Source of the DNA: Bacillota bacterium
GTDB lineage: Bacteria; Bacillota; UBA5301
Assembly: GCA_012735535.1 (NCBI GenBank)
Contig: JAAYHC010000074.1
Span: 1-42,769, forward strand
Length of the DNA stretch: 42,769 nucleotides
Direction of reading: 5' to 3'
Positions 1 to 7,508 of the stretch are shown one piece after another. Position 1 is the first letter of the stretch; every line of letters begins with the position of its first letter. The notes under the pieces are model-generated. The model had not been told where the DNA came from. It did not search any database and was given only the letters and a program-made list of their open reading frames with translations. The position numbers and the translations under genes are program-made.

Positions 1-125
1 ATCTTGCATCAATACTACGAAACGACTTGACTGAGGTTTACCAGGAGCCGTGTACGAGGCCCGTACGCACGGTTCTGTGAGAGGGACAGCGCTAGAAATG
101 ATCAGCTAGCGCTGCCCTACTCGAT
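1..125 (+). mobile_element. 3' end of a group II intron (domains V and VI)
   Basis: Positions 45-75 fold as a group II intron domain V: GAGCCGTGT pairs with GCACGGTTC, a two-base AC bulge follows, then ACG pairs with CGT around a short loop. Positions 79-122 fold as domain VI: GAG/CTC, then a single unpaired A at 119 on the 3' side, then AGGG/CCCT, an unpaired A86, and a 9-bp CAGCGCTAG/CTAGCGCTG stem. The bulged A119 lies seven bases from a GAT end at 125, the expected place for the lariat branch point, and the end fits the AY rule for intron 3' ends. The maturase/reverse transcriptase, if any, lies upstream of the window. Positions 126-174 would be 3' exon; an imperfect palindrome at about 128-141 could be the remnant of the insertion target. 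Confidence 0.82.
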
Positions 126-174
126 CGGACCAATTGGGCCAATCGCCGATATACTATAGAGAGGTGGTTAGGTG

Positions 175-867
175 ATGAGCACCTGCTCGGTAGTTGTAGC
201 TGTTGGCTCCGGACTGGCGGAAAACCGGTTCTTTTTTAACCGCTTGTTTCGCAATACTCCTAGCCCTTTTGAGCTGATCGTAGTTGATAACGGGACCTGT
301 GACGGTACAGCGGCTTATCTCAATGAACTCCCCGATCGGAAATTGATTCGCTTCCCGGTTGATATGGGACTGGCCAGAGCGTGGAACTGTGCATTGCGGA
401 TTGCCACCGGTAAACAGATTGTCTTTGTGCGCACTAGTGCTGTTCTACCGCCGGGGTGGCTGGAGACCTTACGGGCGGAGGCTGCCGCGGCACGTCGCCC
501 GGCGGTTGTGCAACCAATTAACCGCTCAACCCTTGTTAAACACCCTAATCTCTTTCGGCGGGTGCTTGGCCAGCTCACGGAAGTAGGTGAGTCGCGGTTT
601 GCCAGCGAAGAGGAGCTGGCGACGGTCTATCGCGGTGGGTATGATCAATTTGCGCGGACGCTGGCAAGAAGATTTGGCCATGTGAAAGTCGGGTCCTCTA
701 CAGCCGGCTGTCTGTTGGTGGCGCGCGAAATTTGCCAGGCCGGCTATCTTTTTCCCGAGGGTTTTCTCTCGACCGTGAGCGATGTTATCGGTCAATTTAT
801 TGCAACCGTAGCCGCCGTGGGGCGGTACAAGGTGATTGTTACGCCCAAGCTATATGTCCACAGCTAA
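175..867 (+). CDS. Glycosyltransferase family 2-like protein with degenerate metal motif
   Basis: 230-residue GT-A fold protein. The nucleotide-binding core is visible (IVVDNGTCDGTAAYL, then MGLARAWNCALRIATG), matching NDP-sugar transferases of family GT2. The position that carries the DxD/NPD metal motif in the GT2 at 7430-8227 (LLNPDVEVTKGWLEPL) reads FVRTSAVLPPGWLETL here, so the acidic metal ligand is absent. The first strand is also unusual (VVVAVGSG instead of IVIVSYN). It may be an inactive or non-catalytic homologue. ATG 175 is preferred over GTG 172 because the AGGTGG at 162-167 sits 7 bases before it. It lies just after the intron end and starts the putative spore-surface glycosylation cluster. 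Acceptor and donor are unknown. Confidence 0.75.
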   Translation: MSTCSVVVAVGSGLAENRFFFNRLFRNTPSPFELIVVDNGTCDGTAAYLNELPDRKLIRFPVDMGLARAWNCALRIATGKQIVFVRTSAVLPPGWLETLRAEAAAARRPAVVQPINRSTLVKHPNLFRRVLGQLTEVGESRFASEEELATVYRGGYDQFARTLARRFGHVKVGSSTAGCLLVAREICQAGYLFPEGFLSTVSDVIGQFIATVAAVGRYKVIVTPKLYVHS

Positions 868-934
868 GAACACCCCTCGCTAACTCCGACATAGTATGTT
901 GACAGGACAAGTTCAAATGGAGGTAGCGAGATTA

Positions 935-1894
935 ATGAAAGCACTCATTACTGGAATTACCGGCTTTGTTGGTAGCCACATGGCCGAATATTTGCTCAAC
1001 CATACCGACTGTGAAGTCTACGGAACCGTGCGCTGGCGCAGCAAACGTCAGAACATCGAAGACCTCCAGGACAAGGTCGAGTTAATCGAGTGTGAGCTCA
1101 GGGATGCCAATTCGGTCGAAAAGATGATCGCCCAGGTCAAACCGGACTATGTCTTCCACCTGGCGGCGCAGAGCTTTGTACCGACCTCGTGGCACTCCCC
1201 CACCGATACATTCATCAACAATATAACCGGCCAGTTGAACCTGTTGGAATCGATCCGTAAACATGCTCCGCATGCGGTTATTCAGATCGCCTGTTCGAGC
1301 GAGGAATATGGGCTGGTTTATCCGGACGAAGTGCCAATTACCGAAGAAAATCCGTTGCGCCCTTTAAGCCCCTATGCGGTCAGCAAGATCGCCCAGGATT
1401 ACTTGGCTTATCAGTATTTTCGCAGCTATGGGCTGAAAACTATTCGCACCAGAGCCTTTAACCATACCGGTCCGCGCCGCGGAGAAGTCTTTGTCACCTC
1501 AAACTTCGCCAAACAGATCGCCGAAATCGAGGCTGGCTTGCGAGAGCCGGTTATTTATGTCGGAAACCTCGAGGCCCAGCGCGATTTCACCGATGTCCGC
1601 GATATTGTCCGCGGTTATTGGTTAGCCGTGACCAAGGGTGAGCCGGGAGAGCTGTATCAGCTCTGCTCCGGACGGGCCTGGTCGATCCGCAAGGTGCTCA
1701 ACTTCCTGATCAAACTCTCCGGCGTTGAAGTGAAGATTGAACAAGACCCGGCCCGGCTCAGGCCATCGGATGTTCCGTTGCTGTTGGGCAGTTACGAGAA
1801 ATTCCATCGTCAGACAGGCTGGGAACCAGAAATCCCACTTGAGCAGACCCTCGCCGACTTACTTGTCTACTGGAGACGTCAACTAGCCAACTAG
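935..1894 (+). CDS. NAD(P)-dependent sugar-nucleotide SDR (GDP-mannose 4,6-dehydratase / RMD-like)
   Basis: 319-residue extended short-chain dehydrogenase. It begins with the Rossmann motif GITGFVGSH, has the active-site SSEEYG segment and the YAVSK catalytic Tyr-Lys pair, followed by RAFNHTGPRRGE, typical of the GDP-mannose 4,6-dehydratase and GDP-4-keto-6-deoxymannose reductase families. It probably makes or reduces a GDP-deoxysugar, supplying the neighbouring glycosyltransferases. GTG and ATG codons farther upstream are in frame, but ATG 935 has GGAGGT at 919-924 and starts exactly at the conserved MKALITG strand. Whether it is dehydratase or reductase cannot be settled here; FNHTGPR is closer to the reductase side, RRGEVFV to the dehydratase side. 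Confidence 0.85.
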   Translation: MKALITGITGFVGSHMAEYLLNHTDCEVYGTVRWRSKRQNIEDLQDKVELIECELRDANSVEKMIAQVKPDYVFHLAAQSFVPTSWHSPTDTFINNITGQLNLLESIRKHAPHAVIQIACSSEEYGLVYPDEVPITEENPLRPLSPYAVSKIAQDYLAYQYFRSYGLKTIRTRAFNHTGPRRGEVFVTSNFAKQIAEIEAGLREPVIYVGNLEAQRDFTDVRDIVRGYWLAVTKGEPGELYQLCSGRAWSIRKVLNFLIKLSGVEVKIEQDPARLRPSDVPLLLGSYEKFHRQTGWEPEIPLEQTLADLLVYWRRQLAN

Positions 1895-1914
1895 AAAAGA
1901 AACAGGCTATAAGC

Positions 1915-1939
1915 ACATCAACCCCCTTTTGCATAGTAT
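1915..1939 (+). promoter_or_regulatory. Possible mother-cell sigma factor promoter inside hairpin loop
   Basis: CATAGTAT at 1932-1939 fits the CATAnnnT -10 element of sigma-K type sporulation promoters, with AC at 1915-1916 about 15 bases upstream as a candidate -35. It lies in the loop of the hairpin at 1920-1966, so a transcript starting near 1946 would lack the left arm. Motif evidence only. Confidence 0.3.
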
Positions 1940-1970
1940 GGTACTGAACGTGGACAAAAGGGGGTTTTTT
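1920..1970 (+). terminator. Rho-independent terminator that also contains the downstream SD
   Basis: AACCCCCTTTTG (1920-1931) pairs perfectly over 12 bp with CAAAAGGGGGTT (1955-1966), followed by a T run to 1970. This is a good intrinsic terminator for the SDR gene upstream. The right arm AAAAGGGGG is also the only SD-like sequence for ATG 1972, seven bases further on, so in a read-through transcript that SD would be base-paired. Confidence 0.75.
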
Positions 1971-1971
1971 C

Positions 1972-4215
1972 ATGGCGACGAACAGACCGGGGACAAGAGG
2001 CCCGGTAGGTGATACAGGTAAAACTGGTAGGAGCAGCGTCCAAGTGCAAAGTTCCCGGAGCAAAACGATCAAAGCCCATATTGCTGAAAGCAAAGATGCC
2101 TTGACCAAGGCCTTGGCCAAGTTCCAAGGGCAGCAGACCATCTCCCGGGGGAAAGAGGATCTGAATGCCCGTGCGGTAGCGGTGTCGCAGGCAGCGGAGG
2201 AGGCCGCAACTTCGCCCGTCATAGTTGCACCGACGCAGGATGTTGTTGTGGCACCCATGCAAGACTTTGGGGTGGCACCGGTGACCCTGCAACCAGGTCA
2301 GGTCTTGTTGGACTTTACGGCGCGGAAAGTTCGGGAAATCCGGGGCGAAGTGCGTGATGTAGTAGCGACCGTAATCGAAAACAAAGTGATCGTTCAGGGT
2401 GTGATCCACAAGCAGATTTTCTATGTTGACCTCGAGGGGATCATCAGGCATCAGGCTGAAGACCTGCGGTTTAGCACCTTCTTGGATGTACCCGGAGCGA
2501 TGCCGGGGATGAATGTGCTGGTCAACCCGGTAATTGAAGACATTATTTTCCGCTTAATCAACCCGCCTAGCAGGATTCTGCTGGAGAAGGTCGTGCTGCA
2601 AATCTTTGTCAAGGTCACCGAGACGGTCCAGGTGCAACTGGCGGTCGGCGAAGGCCCGCTCTTTAAGACGGAATCGGTGATCGGTGAGGGTAGTACCCAG
2701 GTCCTTTCCGAAACGGTGGTTACTCTAGATAATCCGGCGGAGAAGGTCGCTGAGATCGTCGCGCGGATTCAGGATGTGACCTCGGAGATTATTGATGACA
2801 AAGTAATCGTCCAAGGCATCATCCATAAACAGATCTTCTATGTGGATACCTCAGGTATCAGCAGGCATCAGGCCGAGGATGTACCCTTTAGCACCTTCCT
2901 CGATATCCCAGGGGCAGGGCCGGGGCAGAACATCCAGGTCCATCCGAATGTTGAGTTCGTCGGGTTTATCCTCGAAGACCCAACTACGCTGAGACAAAAA
3001 GTCGTCCTTGAGATCTTTGTGAAGGTGACCGAGACGATTCAGGTGCCGTTGGCACCCGGATCCGGTCCGCTGATTGCCATTGGTCAAGTGGTCGGTGAAG
3101 GAACGACGCAACTCTTGAGCGATACCGTAGTGACCCTCAACCAACCGGCGATTAAGGTCCGCGAGATCGTTGCCGAAATCCGGGATATTACGACCCATGT
3201 CTTGGCGGATAAAGTCGTGATCCAAGGAACCTTGCACAAACAGATCTTCTTCATCAACGAGAATAATATCGAAATTCATCAGCCGGAGGACATTCCCTTT
3301 GCGACCTTTGTCGATATCCCTGGAGCATTGCCGGGTCTAGATGTACAGGTGCACGCTTTCATCGAATTTGTCGGCTTTAACTTCACCGAACCGGATCAAT
3401 TGAACCAGAAAGTGGTCATGCAGTTCTTTGTCAAAGTGACTGAACCGGTGCAAATTCAGGTGGCTTTAGGTGACGGCCCGCTGGTCAAAGTGGAAGAAGT
3501 GGTCGGTGAAAACAGCAAGCAGATTCTGGTTGAATCGCGACCGGAGGTCGTGGTGAGTCCGATCAACATTGAACGCATCCTCCTGCTCGTCGGTCAGGCG
3601 GTCGGAGAAGTCGTTGAGCGGCAGATTATCGTGGAAAACACGGTCGAGCTTCCGATTCAGGCGATCAAAGTGGCCGGGATAACCGCCACAATTGAGGATT
3701 TGACCGCTCAGATCGTGCCGAACGGGATTATCGTCCAGGGCAATGTCATCAAACAACTCCGCTTCGTCGGCAATGACGGTATTGTCAGGGACATCAGCGA
3801 GACCGTGCCGTTTAGCCTCCTGCTCAATGTGCCTGGTATCGACCCGGGTGCAGAAATCGAGGTCGAAGTAACGATCGAGAATATCTCGGTCACCTTAGCC
3901 GAAGACGGCCTGAGCGTTGATCAGCTGATCGTGCTGGAAGCGGTCGCCTCAATAACCAGTCCGAATGGTGAGCGGGTGGTTTCGGTGGTCACCAACGTCA
4001 CCGGCCCGGGAATCTCGGTGACCCGGATTGCGGTCAATGCCTTGGTTGTGGTCAACGGTACGGTCCAGCAGCAAGTTGTTGAGGTTGTGACCGATGTCAG
4101 CGGTCCGGGCATTACCGAGGTCATCCGGGAGACCCTGCTGCTTGATGTAGTCAACGATGGCAATCCGAATCCGGTACCGGTCAGTGTAGTCACCGATGTG
4201 CGGTTCAGCGCTTAG
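1972..4215 (+). CDS. Large spore-coat-type protein with four SPOCS (DUF3794) domains
   Basis: 747 residues. An N-terminal low-complexity stretch (about 1-110) rich in Ser, Ala, Gln and Val is followed by SPOCS-domain units at about 118-222, 257-360 and 395-497, and a more divergent one at 566-665. Each unit carries the pattern VxDK/NKVIVQGxxHKQIFYV, then FSTFLDVPGAxPG, then KVVLxIFVKVTE. The C-terminal 80 residues (GPGIxVxR, GPGITEVIRE) form another short repeat. SPOCS domains are found in SipL and related proteins that join the spore coat or cortex layers. No signal peptide is visible, as expected for mother-cell coat proteins. It is probably a structural coat or exosporium protein and possibly a substrate of the nearby glycosyltransferases. 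Function beyond domain content is inferred. Confidence 0.85.
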   Translation: MATNRPGTRGPVGDTGKTGRSSVQVQSSRSKTIKAHIAESKDALTKALAKFQGQQTISRGKEDLNARAVAVSQAAEEAATSPVIVAPTQDVVVAPMQDFGVAPVTLQPGQVLLDFTARKVREIRGEVRDVVATVIENKVIVQGVIHKQIFYVDLEGIIRHQAEDLRFSTFLDVPGAMPGMNVLVNPVIEDIIFRLINPPSRILLEKVVLQIFVKVTETVQVQLAVGEGPLFKTESVIGEGSTQVLSETVVTLDNPAEKVAEIVARIQDVTSEIIDDKVIVQGIIHKQIFYVDTSGISRHQAEDVPFSTFLDIPGAGPGQNIQVHPNVEFVGFILEDPTTLRQKVVLEIFVKVTETIQVPLAPGSGPLIAIGQVVGEGTTQLLSDTVVTLNQPAIKVREIVAEIRDITTHVLADKVVIQGTLHKQIFFINENNIEIHQPEDIPFATFVDIPGALPGLDVQVHAFIEFVGFNFTEPDQLNQKVVMQFFVKVTEPVQIQVALGDGPLVKVEEVVGENSKQILVESRPEVVVSPINIERILLLVGQAVGEVVERQIIVENTVELPIQAIKVAGITATIEDLTAQIVPNGIIVQGNVIKQLRFVGNDGIVRDISETVPFSLLLNVPGIDPGAEIEVEVTIENISVTLAEDGLSVDQLIVLEAVASITSPNGERVVSVVTNVTGPGISVTRIAVNALVVVNGTVQQQVVEVVTDVSGPGITEVIRETLLLDVVNDGNPNPVPVSVVTDVRFSA
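2323..3966 (+). repeat. Tandem SPOCS-domain coding repeats (first gene)
   Basis: Units at 2323-2637, 2740-3051, 3154-3462 and a diverged one at 3667-3966. The first three are spaced about 415-417 bases apart and keep near-identical DNA around the HKQIFYV codons, indicating internal duplication. Confidence 0.75.
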
Positions 4216-4226
4216 CCGACAACCTG

Positions 4227-4252
4227 CCGGGGGAGGGGCAGCCCTTCCCCGG
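4227..4252 (+). other. GC-rich hairpin after SPOCS gene
   Basis: CCGGGGGAGGG (4227-4237) pairs with CCCTTCCCCGG (4242-4252) around a GCAG loop, with one G-T pair. It starts 12 bases after the stop codon at 4215. No T run follows, so it may be a weak or Rho-assisted terminator or an RNA-stabilising stem. Confidence 0.5.
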
Positions 4253-4288
4253 TCGCCGAAAAGCTTTTAACACCTTGGGCCGACAGCA

Positions 4289-4297
4289 CATATCATA
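4289..4297 (+). promoter_or_regulatory. Possible sigma-E/K -10 element upstream of second SPOCS gene
   Basis: CATATCATA at 4289-4297 fits CATAnnnTA. Candidate AC -35 bases lie at 4270-4273. It is the only promoter-like signal seen in the 220-base gap 4216-4435, and would give a leader of about 130 bases before the SD AAGGAGGA that precedes ATG 4436. Confidence 0.3.
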
Positions 4298-4435
4298 TAA
4301 CAGATTAGTCCAACCCCAGCTATATGCGGGTCGGCTTTCGGGGGAATATCAGCTGACTGAGGTGATCTTAGGTCGATAAGTTAATCTGTGTTGGGGGAGA
4401 AGCGATTAAGTTAGGACCTTGAAGGAGGAACAAAT

Positions 4436-5737
4436 ATGAGTGTCGTGACGAATCCATTGGTCAAAATCGACGTGGTCATTGGGGAAAACACTAGACAGAT
4501 CCTGTCGGAGACAACCTTGACCTTACCGGTGCCCGCGATTAAAATCAGGGACATCGTGGTGAGGGTACGGGATTTGGACACCCAGGTTATCGAGAATAAG
4601 GTTATCGTCCAGGGGGTACTGCACAAACAGATCTTCTTTGTCGGAACCGATAATGTGGTCAGACACATCGCCGAGGATGTGCCGTTTAGCACCTTCCTCG
4701 ATATCCCGGGGGCGCTGCCGGGCATGGATGTGCAAGTCCATCCGACCATTGAAGCGGTGATTCCGATTCTACTCAATCCGACAACCTTACTGCAAAAGAT
4801 CGTGCTCGAAATCTTCATTAAGGTGACCGAAAAACGCCAGATCAATATCGCTCTTGGTGATGGGCCGCTGGTCAGGGTAAATGAAGTTGTTGGCGAAGGC
4901 ACCGTTCAGACTTTAGAGGAGACGGTAGTTACTCTCGATTGTCCGGCGATCAAAGTCGATGCTATTGATGCTACCGTCAAGGACATCACCTTCGAACTAA
5001 TTGATGACAAGGTCATCATCCAGGGGATTATCCACAAGCAGATCTTCTACATCTGTGAGGATAATATCGAGCACCATCAGGCAGAAGATGTGCCGTTCAG
5101 CGTCTTTGTGGATATCCCCGGGGCCACCGCAGGCATGGATGTCCAGGTACATCCGACGGTCGAGTTTGTCGCCTTCACTCTGGAAACCCCGACTACCCTC
5201 AGACAAAAAGTGGTCTTGGAGATCTTTGTGAAGGTGACCGAGCGCGTCCAATTACAGGTGGCTCTTGGCACCGGACCGTTGGTCAAGGTTGAGGCTGTCC
5301 GGGGCGAGAATACACAACAGTTCTTAAGTGAAACCATTGTCACCCTGCCGGTGCCGGCGATCAAGGTACGCGAGATCGATGCCAAAGTTGAGAATATCAC
5401 TACCGAGATCTTGGAGGATAAGGTCATCATCCAGGGCACCATCCACAAACAGATATACTTCATTGATACCAACAACGTCGAACGCGAGTTTACCGAACTG
5501 GTGCCGTTTAGTACCTTCATCGATGTCCCAGGCGCTGAGGAGGGCTTTAATGTTGAGGTAGTTGCCCGGATTGAGTTTGTCGGCTTTAACCTGCTCAATG
5601 AGGTTGAATTGGAGCAGAAGGTGGTCGTGGAACTCTTTGTGAAAGTAACCGAGACAGTGCAGATTCTGGTTGAAGAGGTCCAAGTCGGCCCCTATGTACC
5701 GCCGTATATCCCGAGCAACAATTCCGTCACTCCCTAA
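4436..5737 (+). CDS. Spore-coat-type protein with three SPOCS (DUF3794) domains
   Basis: 433 residues made almost entirely of three SPOCS units at about 34-137, 171-275 and 308-411, period 137 residues. Each unit has the NKVIVQGVLHKQIFFV strand pair, the FSTFLDIPGA turn and the KxVLEIFxKVTE strand. Short linkers (GDGPLVRVNEVVGE) join them. The tail is Pro/Tyr/Val rich (VGPYVPPYIP). No signal peptide or membrane segment. It is clearly a paralogue of the protein at 1972-4215, to which its units are more similar than chance at DNA level too. It has a perfect SD (AAGGAGG) before ATG 4436 and its own terminator at 5768, so it is probably a separate transcription unit. Role: structural spore-surface protein, inferred from the domain. 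Confidence 0.87.
   Translation: MSVVTNPLVKIDVVIGENTRQILSETTLTLPVPAIKIRDIVVRVRDLDTQVIENKVIVQGVLHKQIFFVGTDNVVRHIAEDVPFSTFLDIPGALPGMDVQVHPTIEAVIPILLNPTTLLQKIVLEIFIKVTEKRQINIALGDGPLVRVNEVVGEGTVQTLEETVVTLDCPAIKVDAIDATVKDITFELIDDKVIIQGIIHKQIFYICEDNIEHHQAEDVPFSVFVDIPGATAGMDVQVHPTVEFVAFTLETPTTLRQKVVLEIFVKVTERVQLQVALGTGPLVKVEAVRGENTQQFLSETIVTLPVPAIKVREIDAKVENITTEILEDKVIIQGTIHKQIYFIDTNNVEREFTELVPFSTFIDVPGAEEGFNVEVVARIEFVGFNLLNEVELEQKVVVELFVKVTETVQILVEEVQVGPYVPPYIPSNNSVTP
4535..5668 (+). repeat. Tandem SPOCS-domain coding repeats (second gene)
   Basis: Three units at 4535-4846, 4946-5260 and 5357-5668, about 411 bases apart, sharing DNA-level similarity with one another and with the units at 2323-3462. 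Confidence 0.75.
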
Positions 5738-5767
5738 AGGCAGGCCAAAACAAAATAGGCTTATTCG

Positions 5768-5800
5768 ACAGGCATTCTCAGGAATGCCTGTATTTTTTTT
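5768..5800 (+). terminator. Rho-independent terminator
   Basis: ACAGGCATTC (5768-5777), loop TCAG, GAATGCCTGT (5782-5791): a perfect 10-bp stem, followed by eight T residues at 5793-5800. It ends the second SPOCS gene. Confidence 0.92.
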
Positions 5801-5828
5801 ATATCAATTTTTCCGGCGCATATACATT
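5799..5828 (+). promoter_or_regulatory. Candidate sigma-E promoter for divergent SPOCS-like gene
   Basis: TATACATT at 5821-5828 matches seven of eight positions of the sigma-E -10 consensus CATACAnT. TTATATC at 5799-5805, 15 bases upstream, resembles the sigma-E -35 element. It lies about 40 bases before the start codon at 5868 and directly after the terminator, where a promoter is needed. Confidence 0.45.
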
Positions 5829-5867
5829 CTGTGAGGAAGTATAGGACGAGGGGAGGGGTTGTCTCCG

Positions 5868-7508
5868 TTGTCAGCAGTGCGGATATTGCTTGAACGGCTG
5901 GTTGCGGAGCACCACTCCGCCGAAATATTGACTACTCACCTGCCCCTCCCTGCGCAGGGTTGTGCAATTGTCAAGACGCTGGCCGAGTTGGTTGAGTCTC
6001 AGGCGCATGCCGTCGAAGATGGGGTGATCGTCCAGGTAACGGCCGGGGTGAAGCAGATTATCGCCACGCGTGACAGCTGTTACCGCTGTGAGGAGACTGT
6101 GGCCGCGGCCGGTTTTTATTACCCACTTGCTGTTCCCAAGGGCGGGCATTATGAACTGGAATGTGACTTGGGCGATCCGGAGGTTTTCATACAGGAAGAG
6201 AAAACGGTGGTCGTCATCCCTTGCCGGATCAACCTCTGGTATCTCGTACCTGAGTTATACCCGTTGGCTGAGACTGGTGAGGCCGGCTCGGACGAGCCGG
6301 TCTTAGTGGATCTCGTTTTTGCCTCGGGTCAAGAGCGGGGGCTCCAACACTTCCCCTTATCGCTGGCGGCTGCGTCCGGGTTTCTCCGGGCCGATTTAGA
6401 GGTGCGTACTACGGATAGCGAGGTGTTGGAGGGGCAGGCACTGGTCAGCGGGGTGCTTCAGGGTGGCCTTTATTATGCGGCCCCCAACGCCACAGAGCGA
6501 TGGGTCCCCTTGGCCAAGGATTTTACCTTTTTGATCGTCAGTCCCGGCATCCTCCCTTCTATGCAGGTGCTCGCTTCCTACCGCTTGGAATCCCGGCTGA
6601 GCGGCGAGATGTTAAAGGTTTTTATCACGCTGGACTGGCTTATTGTGCGCAAAGAAACCATATGCTTACCTCAGAAGGGGCTGTGCGGGCCGCCGATCCG
6701 GGTTGACCGCGTTGTCGCCGAGAAACAGGTACCCGTGCAGTTTAAGGAATGTTTTTCTTTGGGCGAAGAGATCCGTAAAATCCGTGATTATCACCTGGTC
6801 TGGCGCCAAGTCAAGGCCGAACGTCAAAACGAGTTTGTACTCATGCAAGCCAGCTTTGCCCTTCAGGTGGCGGGGGTGACCCCGGTACAGGAACTCAAGG
6901 AGTTCTCCTTTGCCACGGCGCTGGAGGAGATTGTCCCCTTCGGTTCGCTGCCCCCGTCGGTCAAATTTACTGCGCTGCCCGAGACCCAATACGTGCGGGT
7001 GGAACTGCTGCCGCGCAATAACATCGGCTTGCTCGGCCAAGCCACTTTGCGGCTCACCGCGACCCGACGGGAAACCGTGATACTGCCCCCGTGTCAGTGG
7101 GAGTGCGACAGCAGTGAGTCCGAAGCGGCGACCGAGGTCTTTTATGACTTTAAGTTACCGCTGCCAAAGGGCTCTTTGGAAGTTGAGCAGGTCACCGTCG
7201 AGCCGGCCGGCATCACCGCCGGCTTGCCCGGCCAAGCTGCGGAAATCCATGGTGTGTTGGAACTGACAGCGGTTGTACGCACCGCCAATGGACGTAGGGA
7301 GAGAATAACAGCCTCGCTGCCCTTCTGGCATTTTAGCGGGGAGCAGGGAATGCTCAGCCGGCCGCCCGAGGTCAGCGTCGCTGCCCAGCGACTGATCAGA
7401 GAATCCGGATGGAAGGGGTTGGTCAACAAATGGTTTCTGTTAGTAACGGTCAGAATGGTTTTTCGCACCAACACAGTTCGGCGGCAAACCCCGGGACAGA
7501 CATTGTAA
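5868..7508 (+). CDS. Highly divergent SPOCS-like repeat protein
   Basis: 546 residues (TTG start at 5868 chosen because GGGGAGGGG ends ten bases earlier; GTG 5877 is an alternative). There is no close family match to the eye, but the periodic layout follows the two SPOCS genes upstream. The N-terminal part (VAEHHSAEILTTHLPLP, then AHAVEDGVIVQVTAGVKQII, then NLWYLV) lines up position by position with a SPOCS linker plus unit, and similar units seem to follow near residues 170-265, 300-405 and 440-537. The HKQIFYV core is degraded to VKQIIAT, GGLYYAA and similar. Several Cys residues (CYRCEE, CQWEC) are absent from the other two. It overlaps the next gene by 79 bases. Probably a fast-evolving spore-surface protein; the homology is my inference. 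Confidence 0.6.
   Translation: MSAVRILLERLVAEHHSAEILTTHLPLPAQGCAIVKTLAELVESQAHAVEDGVIVQVTAGVKQIIATRDSCYRCEETVAAAGFYYPLAVPKGGHYELECDLGDPEVFIQEEKTVVVIPCRINLWYLVPELYPLAETGEAGSDEPVLVDLVFASGQERGLQHFPLSLAAASGFLRADLEVRTTDSEVLEGQALVSGVLQGGLYYAAPNATERWVPLAKDFTFLIVSPGILPSMQVLASYRLESRLSGEMLKVFITLDWLIVRKETICLPQKGLCGPPIRVDRVVAEKQVPVQFKECFSLGEEIRKIRDYHLVWRQVKAERQNEFVLMQASFALQVAGVTPVQELKEFSFATALEEIVPFGSLPPSVKFTALPETQYVRVELLPRNNIGLLGQATLRLTATRRETVILPPCQWECDSSESEAATEVFYDFKLPLPKGSLEVEQVTVEPAGITAGLPGQAAEIHGVLELTAVVRTANGRRERITASLPFWHFSGEQGMLSRPPEVSVAAQRLIRESGWKGLVNKWFLLVTVRMVFRTNTVRRQTPGQTL

Noticed and set aside
2323-5668. Periodic repeats that might suggest a CRISPR array or satellite
   Set aside because: Period is about 411-417 bases, repeats are in frame and degenerate, and they encode SPOCS domains.
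4411-5683. Long minus-strand open frames opposite the second SPOCS gene (up to about 170 codons)
   Set aside because: They mirror the repeated GTC/GAT-rich codons of the sense gene, lack SDs, and give low-complexity Ser/Thr-rich translations.
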